64,000 nucleotides of DNA from Balanoglossus misakiensis. Its lineage: Eukaryota; Hemichordata. Within the stretch, counting starts at the first letter, position 1, and each line of letters starts with the position of its first letter. Below, one piece after another: positions 21,661 to 31,702 of this stretch. The position numbers and the translations under genes were made by a program. The DNA is taken from positions 12,710,001-12,774,000 of the forward strand of contig CM082577.2 in NCBI GenBank assembly GCA_040954595.2. Reading direction: 5' to 3'. The notes under the pieces were generated by a model, which ran no database searches, was not told the DNA's origin, and saw nothing but the letters and a program-made list of their open reading frames with translations.

Positions 21661-24133
21661 CTACTCTTTGCGTTTTAGGGCCACAATTTTATGACTTTCT
21701 GGCTGAAGTAAACTTGCTACTTTCCCCTCCAGTGGTGGGATTGCTTCGCCATCGGGTAACTTGAATTGGAATTCTTGAATCCATCGAGACAGAAAGAGAA
21801 ATATTTGCATCTTGGCTAGTCCTGAACCAATGCAGTCTCTTCCACCTGGAATAAAAAGACAAAATGCTTAAAGGCAGTGAGGCTTAGGTGAGATTGACAC
21901 ACACAAAAATGCTTAAAAATATAGTCTGAAATATTACTGATAGATGCCCATTGAACCTTCGCAAGCATAAGGACGGATATGCTTCAAATCTTTGTCGTCA
22001 GGTGCAATTATTGGGGATGTGACATTGCATGAGTTTGTGACTCAAAGTTTGAATCCTCTTTATTTACAAATGGACGGTGTCTCTGAAACGTTTCCAGTTT
22101 TATCCAGTGTGAACCTGGCATACATTTCTTACCGATTGAAAATGGAATTATCTCCTCCCTGTTCACAACCTTGCCGCATTCATCCAGAAAGCGAGAAGGT
22201 TCGAACATTTCTGGATTTGCCCAGTATCGCGAAGTCTTGTGGACAGCCCACAAGTTGGCGAAAACCATTGTTCCTTTTGGAATAGTGTAGCCATACAGTT
22301 GGACATCCTGCTGCGGTACGTGGGGCAAACCTAACGGGGAAATGGATGCCATTCTCTGAATCTCCAGCGTCACGGCTTCCAGGTAGGGCAGTTTGGATTT
22401 ATCAGCGAACGATGGGGCAGTGTCCAGCCCAACGACGTCTGTGATTTCCCGAAAGCACCTCTCCTGTACTTCCGGGTTCAGGCATAAGTACAGCAGACCC
22501 CAACGCAGGGTAATCGCGGTGGTGGTCGAACCTGCCATGAACAGGTCAGTCAGCGATGTCGAAAAATATTCAGCATCACCAAAGATTTCCGATAGATTGT
22601 CGTCGGATGATTTGCGATTCTGGTATTTCTTCTCCAGCAATAAGTAGGTATATATGAATGATTCTCGGTCGGAGTCGTGCGGATTTTCCAGGCGATGCTG
22701 GTCGATTTCAGTCTTCACGCAGTCGTCTAACTCCTTCACAGAATGCCGAAGCCTGGATGTCACTGTTATGGGCATGTGCCACAGCAAAGGAATGAAGGTC
22801 ATCAAGGCCGACGCTTCAAAGTCACTCTCAAAATTTGAAAGCGCCTCTAACAAACGTCTGAAATTGCCGTCGTCGTACTCAAACCTCTTTCCAAAAAGCA
22901 TGTTGCACGTGATGTTCGAAACTGCATTCATAATGAGGTGATCCAAATCTGTCGGCTCACCGTTTAATTCTCGAATGCTGCTCGTCAGATAGTCGTTTTC
23001 TTCATGAATTCGCTCTTCCGTCGCGCGTTTTGCCATTCCAAGTTCGTGCAGAATGTGCCTACATTGTCTTCTGAGGTCTCGACATACTGGCCAGAGAGAA
23101 CTGACGACGCCTAGATGAGTTAAAATATACAATTAATGTTACAATTAAAATTGAATTGTGTTTTTTCCGAGTTGTACGTGTTTAAAGGAACAATGGTTAA
23201 TTTATTGATATACAAAAAAGTCTCTGTTGAAAACTTCGATGTTGTTTTCCAGCGCAAAATACCAAAATTTCGCAACGACACTGAGGTGAGAGATATTGAT
23301 AGATGTTGAAATTATATATCACTTCATTGCCTCAGCTGTGGAGGCTCTGTGAGGAAACATCCCAACACACAGCATGACACTAGAAGGTCAGAAGGGCCAA
23401 TGAATCTATAGAAATTGCCACTCGCCAATCTTAACAGGATTGACCCCTTCAGTGATTGTGTGCTTGACCCACGGCCACCTCGAACACCTAAGGGTCAACT
23501 TAAGCAATTTAAAAGAAGCCTTGGACTGAATATACGTTAGATTGACAAAAATGACACAGAACAGAATCACATTTGTAAATAATTATAGGTCAGTTTCGTC
23601 AAAGTCTTATACGTATGCAAAATACAAACAACAGCCCAGTAACTATAGAAGTTAACCGTTGCCTGCAGCTTGCTCGTTTCAAAAATCGTGTCTTTCGTCA
23701 AAAAATGACTGTACACACAAAATTATATGCGCACTTTGCTTTGCAACTTGCCCACACCACCTGAGAGAAAACCAATTATACGGATTTAAAGTTTACCTTT
23801 ATTTTTTCCGAGTTGTGCAAAGCTTCCAACTTGAGGCCGAGATGAGAACTGTGACGCCCGCTTGACGAAGGCGTCCTTGATAGCTTGGTGGCTGTTCAGT
23901 ACCACCACCAGTTCCGTCCCCAGTCGTACGCTCAACACGTCGCCATAGTTTTGGGCCCACTCGTTAAACGTTTTGTAAGGTCTTTCGCCTAGACGAAATA
24001 AACACCCAATGACAGGCAATCCCCAGGGACCAGGTGGTAGATTATGGTTACATCGGCGAATGTACCAAACTGTGAAAAATATTGTCACTGCCAGAACGAG
24101 AATGAGATTTGTCAAGGTGTCTGTAAACGCCAT
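21661..24133 (-). CDS. Cytochrome P450, clan 2-like, three exons, about 499 residues
   Basis: Microsomal haem monooxygenase. Exons on the minus strand: 24133-23797 (start MAFTDTLTN), 23110-22133 and 21845-21661 (stop TAG). All junctions are GT-AG and phase 1, and they join in frame to a normal-length P450. Visible motifs: N-terminal membrane anchor (residues 7-25), proline-rich hinge LPPGPWG (32-38), I-helix FMAGSTTTAITLRW, K-helix EIQR (ExxR), PERF-region FEPSRF, and the haem loop FSIGGRDCIG. The haem loop only appears when intron 2 is removed: unspliced, the frame reads through GT as GKKCMPG. LPHVPQQDVQLYGYTIPKGT is typical of clan-2 (CYP1/2/17-like) enzymes. Substrate cannot be told. A start 17 codons upstream (24184) is possible but the anchor favours 24133. 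No defects seen. Confidence 0.92.
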
Positions 24134-24424
24134 GTTTTCAGCTTCTTCGTTATTGAAGCAAACACGTGACCTAAAAATAGCCACTCTGTATGCAAGCGAA
24201 GATTTACAGCCACAACAGTCTACCTTTTTAGACCCCTGGATGACCTTACATCCAGGTGTTGCGTTGTCATGATATCATATTCAACGTCGTATACGACTGT
24301 CACCCTTTTCGAGAATATTCGAAATGTTTGTTTTATAATTTGTTAGTCTTAGACTAGTGCATCGGTGCAATACTATACTATAGTTGACAGTTCCAGAGTT
24401 TAAATTAAAAGTTGAAAACTCATA

Positions 24425-24503
24425 TAAATAAATGCCAAACTGTGGACAAGGTTGTCACTGCCAGTACGACGAAGGTATTTGTCAAGCTGTCTGTGTACGC
24501 CAT
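24425..24503 (-). pseudogene. Decayed duplicate of the P450 first exon
   Basis: Minus strand from the ATG at 24503 encodes MAYTDSLTNTFVVLAVTTLS followed by TVWHLFI and a stop, clearly paralogous to the anchor of the adjacent P450 (MAFTDTLTN...VLAVTIFFTVWYI). Homology stops at the anchor; no proline-rich hinge follows. It lies about 290 bp upstream of the functional start and is a remnant of a tandem P450 duplication. Confidence 0.8.
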
Positions 24504-25151
24504 GTTTTTTTCTGCTGGTACTGTAGTGCCTTTTGTCGCTATTTTGCTTCAGTAATACACCACGGGTTTCATAAGTCTAACGCCCTCTTGTGGCCATCAT
24601 GAATTTGACCTCAAAGCGAGTCCACTGGGTGTACGCCCCTGAGTTGATGACAGCTCATAAACAAAGGCACAGCGGTTTGTTGACGGAAGTGGTGACGCCG
24701 ATGAAACTTTTCAAGGTAAGAATTTCTCGATTTCGCAGCTGTATTTTTGTTTTCAGTCATATTTTAAGCACCTTCTTGTTAGCTTCTGAGATTATATAGC
24801 AAAAAAAGTGTGAATTTCTTTCAATTTTTGCGATCTCAATTTTTTTTTTGAGCGACCGATATAGCGCACGGTTAGCTGGAAAGTTGGCATTCTGATCAAA
24901 GGCACGTATCGATCGATCGACTCTGCGAAAAAAATCAAAGTTTACATGCAGTTTTAATTATGATCGAACCCATAGCCGAACTGCTAAGGGGTGTTATTCA
25001 CCGAAACTTTATGAATGAGCGCTTTTAAAAGTTTTAGTTTTATTGCAGACTTTCAGACCTTCGGCAGCCTATATTCCTCTTGTATTTGTATTCATGTTCA
25101 ATGCTTCACAGAGTAAAACATAATGTAATTGATATACTGGATTTTCACACA
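24504..25151. other. No clear gene; possible 5' exon of the following remnant
   Basis: A good donor (CAAG then GTAAGA) at about 24715 follows a short open stretch starting near 24599. It could be a 5' untranslated or coding first exon of the SAP/SWIM gene, but there is no independent support. Confidence 0.3.
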
Positions 25152-25985
25152 GAATGGATGTCACCGTCAGCAATGTATCTCTCAGCGAAGATGGTATCCC
25201 AGGAGCCTGCTTTGATGGTATTGATCCAGCAACGCTGAAAAAGGACAGGCTCCAATTTTGGTTAAGATGTAGGGGTGACGCCTTGAAGAACATAAAAACA
25301 AAGGCACAGTTGTTGACAAGGCAAGTAGGGGCCGGGTAAATTATGTGTTCCATTTGGTTTTGTTGGTCAAACAATATAATAATAAATTATGGTCTACAAA
25401 TAAATGAATATACATGTATTGCAAATAATACTATTAAAATAACAATATTGAAACATTTCTTTTTTTTCTCTGTAGAATAAAGGTGTACATGGGAAATGGA
25501 ACTGATGCACATATTGTTGATCCAGATCCAAACAAAAGCTATACATGTACTAAGATGAAGATACAGAATTTGAAGGCACTATCGTCAGCCCAAACTCCAG
25601 CAAATGTCATGTCAGCTCCTGTAGCACCTGTAGGACTGTCCACTTCTTACCCAAAAGATGGGTGGGGCACGTCGTTGCTAGGATTGCCTATGTTCACTAG
25701 AGCACATATAAATATCCATCTCTCAAAAACAGGGAAGCACGTAAAGGGGGATACTGAGGATAATCACCCAACTAATCAGCAACGGGGAAAAGTGTTCTTT
25801 GAAGAAAAATGTATATCCATGATTTTATGACAAATAAAGACACAAAATACTTTTATTTTACAGCAAGGTGTAACCATAGCTACAAAAACATGCAGAGCCA
25901 CATTGACTGAAACTAAAGCTTGATCGTCTGGATGGTAATGTTGTACATGCTAACTGTACCTGTAAAGCTGGACTTGTAGGCTACT
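25152..25985 (+). pseudogene. SAP / SWIM-zinc-finger (YqaJ-family-like) gene remnant
   Basis: Exon 25152-25320 encodes a SAP-like segment (PATLKKDRLQFWLRCRG, then KNIKTKAQLLTR). It ends AAG followed by GCAAGT, a consensus GC-type donor; joining to the acceptor at 25475 restores LLTR-IKVYMGNGTDAHIVDPDP. The second exon continues DGWGTSLLGLPMFTRAHIN, then a one-base slip near 25810 is needed to reach YIHDFMTNKDTKYFYFTARCNHSY, and a further break before NVVHANCTCKAGLVGYC, a SWIM-type CxCxnCx motif. The protein stops abruptly at 25985, where copied pentraxin-gene sequence begins. Proteins of this layout in animals usually continue into a YqaJ exonuclease-like domain and are often repeat-associated. 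Frameshifts and truncation show it is dead. Confidence 0.6.
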
Positions 25986-26375
25986 GTATGATATTCTTCT
26001 GTTTGAATTTAATTCGACGGCAACCTTTATAAACGGGCCCATGTCACCTGAATGTATATAGTCGTAAACATATCCTGGGTTGGAGACTCATGGACAGGTT
26101 GACTTCATTTGGTCCTATTACACTGCTCGTACTTTTCTCAGCATTGCCGTATACTCTAATCATTTATGCTGTTGCCATATGCTGCCAAGACTGAGCATGC
26201 GTATTATTGAAATGATTAATTCCAAGTACAATCCTGGTGGAGTGAAAATCAACCTCAAATACATGTAGCTATCTTCTTGGAACATGTAATTGATGTAACC
26301 TCTGCAACACTTAGTAATAAAAAAAAATAAAAAAAATCGAAATTCTGTCTGGGTGTCTCTTAAATAATTAACAAA
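25986..26375 (+). pseudogene. Collapsed copy of the neighbouring pentraxin gene (5' and 3' ends only)
   Basis: 25986-26156 matches the 5' flank and signal-peptide exon of the gene at 27417 (MDR-TSFGPITLLVLFSALPYT), but the donor GTGAGT that follows in the functional gene is gone. Then 26230-26375 matches the 3' end after the last pentraxin exon (GGTGGAGTGAAAATCA, ACCTCTGCAACACTTAGTAA and the polyadenylation region). No pentraxin domain lies between. A short frame of 34 codons remains from the ATG at 26090. Either unequal recombination removed the whole domain array or this is a severely deleted duplicate. The homologous 5' flank, present upstream of the ATG, argues for DNA-level duplication rather than mRNA retrocopy. 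Confidence 0.75.
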
Positions 26376-26394
26376 ACATTTATAATTTAATTAA

Positions 26395-26905
26395 AGGATG
26401 AGCACGGTTCGCATGTATTGTTGACATTAGATATCAGTGCATCACTGTGTAGAGTAGAGGACATTCCTAAAAGAATGGTCAGTTGTGAGTGCTGACGTCA
26501 TTGTCAGAATTGAAGACAGAAAAGGGAAACCAGTCATACCATACAAAGCAATCATAGCAAAGATCTCCGAAGGGTTACACGAAGACATTAGAGTTATTGA
26601 CAACAGAGATGGTACACACAGTCTGAGAATTCAAGCAGATGTTGGTGGTAGACATGAAGTCAGCATAACATTGGTGATCAGCCGATACCAGGATCACCAT
26701 TTGTAATTTCTGTCAAGGGTTTGGTGAAGATAATAGGCAAACGTCAGCTTAGACTGCCATTAGGGATAACTACTAATAAACACTTTGTTACAGCTGACCT
26801 CGGTAACAATTGGGTGCATATAGCCGATAGAGATGGCAAACACAAAACAAGCTTACGGTTCACACAGTTTGTGCATCCATTCGAAGCAATTCACACGGAA
26901 GTCTG
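26395..26905 (+). pseudogene. TRIM-like filamin-repeat / NHL pseudogene fragment
   Basis: VVSADVIVRIEDRKGKPV through GTHSLRIQADVGGRHEVSIT encodes the end of an immunoglobulin-like filamin repeat; after a one-base frame change near 26670 the expected GDQPIPGSPFVISVKG continues, followed by the first NHL blade (LGITTNKHFVTADLGNNWVH, then ADRDGK and PFEAI). This order is characteristic of TRIM2/3/45/71-type proteins. The fragment begins and ends without splice signals and the frame is broken, so it is not functional. Confidence 0.65.
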
Positions 26906-27309
26906 ATGATAAATATGTACATAGGAAAAAAGGGGGCATTTTTTTCGTAGAGGCAATAAATTAGCACTATTTATTCCTCTTGATTAAATTTTAATAAACC
27001 TTTTCCTTAGTAACGGTTGAACGCGATTGGAAATGTGTATTTACTAAATATAACTATTTCGCTTGGCGAAGTTTCAATTTGCTTGATCCAACATCACCCA
27101 TGGTTTTGGAGCAGAACACGAAAAACATCGATGACTAGTACTCGACAAACAGTAGGGGTTATTCCCTACCCAATCCCACATATTTAATAAAACAATATCG
27201 ACGAACCCCTACGTTTTACTTCTATGGGGACTGTCAATATTTTTTTACAAAAAAGCGGACCGCAAACTGTTTTCGTCTATTGACGTAGCATGTTTACCAT
27301 GTTATTGGA
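26906..27309. other. Spacer before the pentraxin gene
   Basis: AT-rich, no gene seen. The next 100 bp (27310-27416) are the 5' flank shared with the collapsed copy at 25986 and so probably hold promoter and 5' untranslated sequence. Confidence 0.4.
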
Positions 27310-27416
27310 AAGCATGATATTCTTCTGTTCGAATTTAATTCGACGGTAACCTTTATAAACGGGCCCATGCCACCTGAATGTATGTAGTCGTGAACATATC
27401 CTGGGGTTGGAGACTC

Positions 27417-27486
27417 ATGGACAGGATGACTTCATTTGGTCCTATTACACTGCTCGTACTTTTCTCAGCATTGCCTTATACGACAT
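27417..27486 (+). CDS. Exon 1 of pentraxin gene: signal peptide
   Basis: ATG at 27417 (alternative in-frame ATG at 27426) encodes MDRMTSFGPITLLVLFSALP then YTT, a short basic start and hydrophobic core typical of a signal peptide. It ends ACAT before donor GTGAGT, phase 1; joined to the next exon it forms a Cys codon (T+GT). Confidence 0.8.
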
Positions 27487-27579
27487 GTGAGTATACACTA
27501 TATATTTAACATATAAACTTACAACATGCCATTTCCATCCATCCATCTATCCATCCATTGGTACGTATGTACATACATA

Positions 27580-27610
<31 letters not shown>

Positions 27611-30600
27611 CATACATACATACATACATACATACATACATACATACATACATTTGCGTGCATGCATGTATTAGAGTTCTACTATTTGATGCTCCAAACA
27701 TAGAAGAATACATGCCAAAGTACTATACAAGTTGAAAATCGCCTGTTATAAAATTAGAATCATTCCAAATTCCACAGCTACAATGTCTTTGCATGTTATA
27801 TTAAAGAAGGTTTTCTGTCTTTCCACGTTTCAGGTGAGGGAAACACTCTCGAATTGCGTTCCACTAGAACAGACGTTGCTGTTCAAATCAATGTCCCTGA
27901 TTTAAGAGCTGTGACTGCGTGTCTCTGGGTAAAAGCTTCTTCGCCAAAAGCAACGGCAACGTTGGTTTCTTACTGCGTCAGCAGATCCAGCTGTAACGAG
28001 TTACTCTTCTTTGGTACAACCTCTCTGACACTGAACGTCAAAGAGAAAAGCGCCAAGACAGGATTGGGGGTAGATGATGGCGCCTGGCATCATATGTGCT
28101 TGACATGGTCCTCAAGTGGTGGAAACTGGGCAAGTTACCATAATGGTGACTTGTATCTGAGTGGAGATGGTTTGGCGTCTGGTGAGACTATAAGAACTGG
28201 TGGGACATTGGTGTTAGGTCAAGATCAAGATGACCGGAGGGGTGGATATGATGTGTCACAGGCATTTGTTGGCAGCATCACTCAATTAAACATGTGGTCC
28301 AGAGTTTTAACAGATGGGCAAGTTGCAATGGTTGCACAAGACTGCTCAATTGGAGGAGATGTCTTTACTTGGAATACTGCTTCTCTCTACATGTCAGCTA
28401 ATGCGGATCTGGGAAAGAGCAATGTTTGCAGTAAGTTATGTTTTTAACTAGTGTTCAACTAATAAGTGTCCCTAACATAGAAGAATGCATGCGAAAGTAC
28501 CATATAAGTTGAAAATTTCTTGTTAAAAAAATTAGAATCATTCCAAATTCCACAGCTAAAATGTCTTTGCATTTTATATTAACCCTCTGAATGCCGCAGT
28601 TTTCGCTCACAAAATGTAGTGCAACATTTTTGTATCATTTTCACAAATTTTCCCCTGTTTTTACCTTGAATTTTAGACCAAGTGGGCATAATATTCTATT
28701 GTCTGCAGATCTTGATCAAAATTTTAGGAGGAAAAATATGGTAAATGTATAAAATGGGGTTTTAATTTTGTGGAAAATGATGACACGTTGACTATGGCAT
28801 TGAAAAGGTTAAAGAAGGTTGTCTGCCTTTCCACGTTTCAGGTGAGGGAAACACTCTCGAATTGCGTTCAACTAGAACAGACGTTGCTGTTCAAATCAAT
28901 GTCCCTGATTTAAGAGCTGTGACTGCGTGTCTCTGGGTAAAAGCTTCTTCGCCAAAAGCAACGGCAACGTTGGTTTCTTACTGTGCCAGCAGATCCAGCT
29001 GTAACGAGTTACTCTTCTTTGGTACAACCTCTCTGACACTGAACGTCAAAGGGAAAGGCGCTCAGACAGGATTGGGGGTAGATGATGGTGCGTGGCATCA
29101 TATGTGCTTGACATGGTCCTCAAGTGGTGGAAACTGGGCAAGTTACCATAATGGTGAATTGGTACACAGCGGTCAAGGTTTAGCGTCTGGTGAGACTATA
29201 AGAACTGGTGGGACATTGGTGTTAGGTCAAGATCAAGATGACCGGAGGGGTGGATATGATGTGTCACAGGCATTTGTTGGCAGCATCACTCAATTCAACA
29301 TGTGGTCCAGAGTTTTAACAGATGAGCAAGTTGCGATGGTAGCACAAGACTGCTCAATTGAAGGAGATGCCTTTACTTGGAATACTGCTTCTCTCTACAT
29401 GTCAGCTAATGCGGATCTGGGAAAGAGCAATGTTTGCAGTAAGTTTTGTTATTTTATTAGTGTAAAACTATCCGAGGCCCCTGACATAGAAGAATATATA
29501 CGAAAGTACAATGGTAGTTGAAAATCTCCTGTTATACAATTAGAATCATTCCAAATTCCACAGCTACAATGCATTGCATTTTATATTAAAGAAGATTTTC
29601 TGTCTTTCCACGTTTCAGGTGAGGGAAACACTCTCGAATTGCGTTCCACTAGAACAGACGTTGCTGTTCAAATCAATGTCCCTGATTTAAGAGCTGTGAC
29701 TGCGTGTCTCTGGGTAAAAGCTTCTTCGCCAAAAGCAACGGCAACGTTGGTTTCTTACTGTGTCAGCAGATCCAGCTGTAACGAGTTACTCTTCTTTGGT
29801 ACAACCTCTCTGACACTGAACGTCAAAGGAAAAGGCGCTCAGACAGGATTGGGGGTAGATGATGGCGCCTGGCATCATATGTGCGTGACATGGTCCTCAA
29901 GTGGTGGAAAATGGGCAAGTTACCATAATGGTGACTTGTATCTGAATGGAGATGGTTTAGCGTCTGGTGAGACTATAAGAACTGGTGGGACATTGGTGTT
30001 AGGTCAAGATCAAGATGACCGGAGGGGTGGATATGATGTGTCACAGGCATTTGTTGGCAGCATCACTCAATTCAACATGTGGTCCAGAGTCTTAACAGAT
30101 GGGCAAGTTGCAATGGTGGCACAAGACTGCTCAATTGGAGGAGATATCTTTACTTGGAATACTGCTTCTCTCTACATGTCAGCTAATGCGGATCTGGGAA
30201 AGAGCAATGTTTGCAGTGAGTTATGTTTTTAATTATAGTTCAACTATTTAGTGTCCCTAACATAGAATAATGCATGCAAAAGTACTATACAAGTTGAAAA
30301 TCGCCTGTTATAAAATTAAAGCTGCAAGCAGCATTGTCGGCGCTCAAGCTCTATTATCTGATCTGGAATTAGATATGCACATAATTAATACGTAGAAACA
30401 TAATGCTGTCATCGGTGTTTTATCCTTTGAAATAACATGGCTGTATGTATGTTTGGTGCTGAGATATGTGAATGTAGGTCTAAGGTCACTCCAAATTTGG
30501 TCAAAATTTACTTGCCAATGTCCAACAAAAACCAGACCCCCAACCATTTTGGTTGGCCTGGATTTAGATATGCGAATAATTAATGAGGTAAAGTGTGAGA

Positions 30601-31663
30601 CTCAATTAGGAGTGCCATCCCTCCAAATGCCAAAGCTGTATCTGCTGTGTATGTCGAGATATGCAAAAGTAGGTAAAAGGTCACCCAAAACTTGGGCAAA
30701 ATATTTTAACCCCATACGGATCCATGGCCAACAAAAACCATACCTCTAGGTTTATTGGTTCATCTGTAATTAGGTATGTGCATATTTAATGAGGTCAGCA
30801 GAGGTCAAAGGGGTCATGAAAAGTAGTAAAAAATTTTGATCACATACAAATCCACATACATCAAAAACCAAACTTATAACCCAATTGGTTAGCCTGGAGT
30901 TAGATATGCAGAAAAAGTATGTGTCAAAAGTAGGTCAAAGGTCATTGTCAAAATTACCAAAGTATTTGTAGCTGATTATTGTCATATAATGATTCATATC
31001 CATTAAAAGAATTTCTGTGCTATCAATTTTTAGGCTAGAAAGAGAATTTTTACTTTTTAATCGGTTTTCAAAAAATCCAATATGGCCGCCATAATCTGCG
31101 ACCAATCACAACGCTCTTCACAAACTTGATGACACCAGTTAGGTGACTACACACCCCAAATCCCACAACTCGGTTATTGCCGGTTCTGGAGAAGATTATT
31201 TTTGAAATTTTACTATGATTTTCGAAAATCCAAAATGGACGCAACAATCTTCGACCAATCACAATGATCTTCGCAAACTTGATAGACATCAGTTAGATGA
31301 CCACATACCCTGAACCCGGTTATCACCGGTTCTGGAGAAAAAGATTTTTGAAATTTAAACCAGATTTCAGAAAAAAAATTGTAGCAAAAAAACTGCAACT
31401 TTGACAACATACTATCCAATTACAAAAATGATGGGCATAAGGCGTACTAGCTGCACACCAAATTTCAAGTCAATCTGACTTGTAGTTTCTGAGATCTGTG
31501 ATTTGCATTCGTTCAGAAAATCCAATATGGCCGCCAGGTCACTTGACTAATTAATTATTCACGAGTCAGTGCACCTCACTGACCTTGACCACTGTCGCAA
31601 GTTTGAGAAGTGTACCTGTAGCCGTTTCAGAGATCTAGGTGAGCAAAGAATTGCCACAAGAAT

Positions 31664-31702
<39 letters not shown>

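Noticed and set aside
22008-22130. C-terminal extension of the P450 frame (KKCMPGSHWIKLE...)
   Set aside because: It is read-through into intron 2; splicing at the GTAAGA donor to the 21845 exon gives the proper haem motif and a normal C-terminus.
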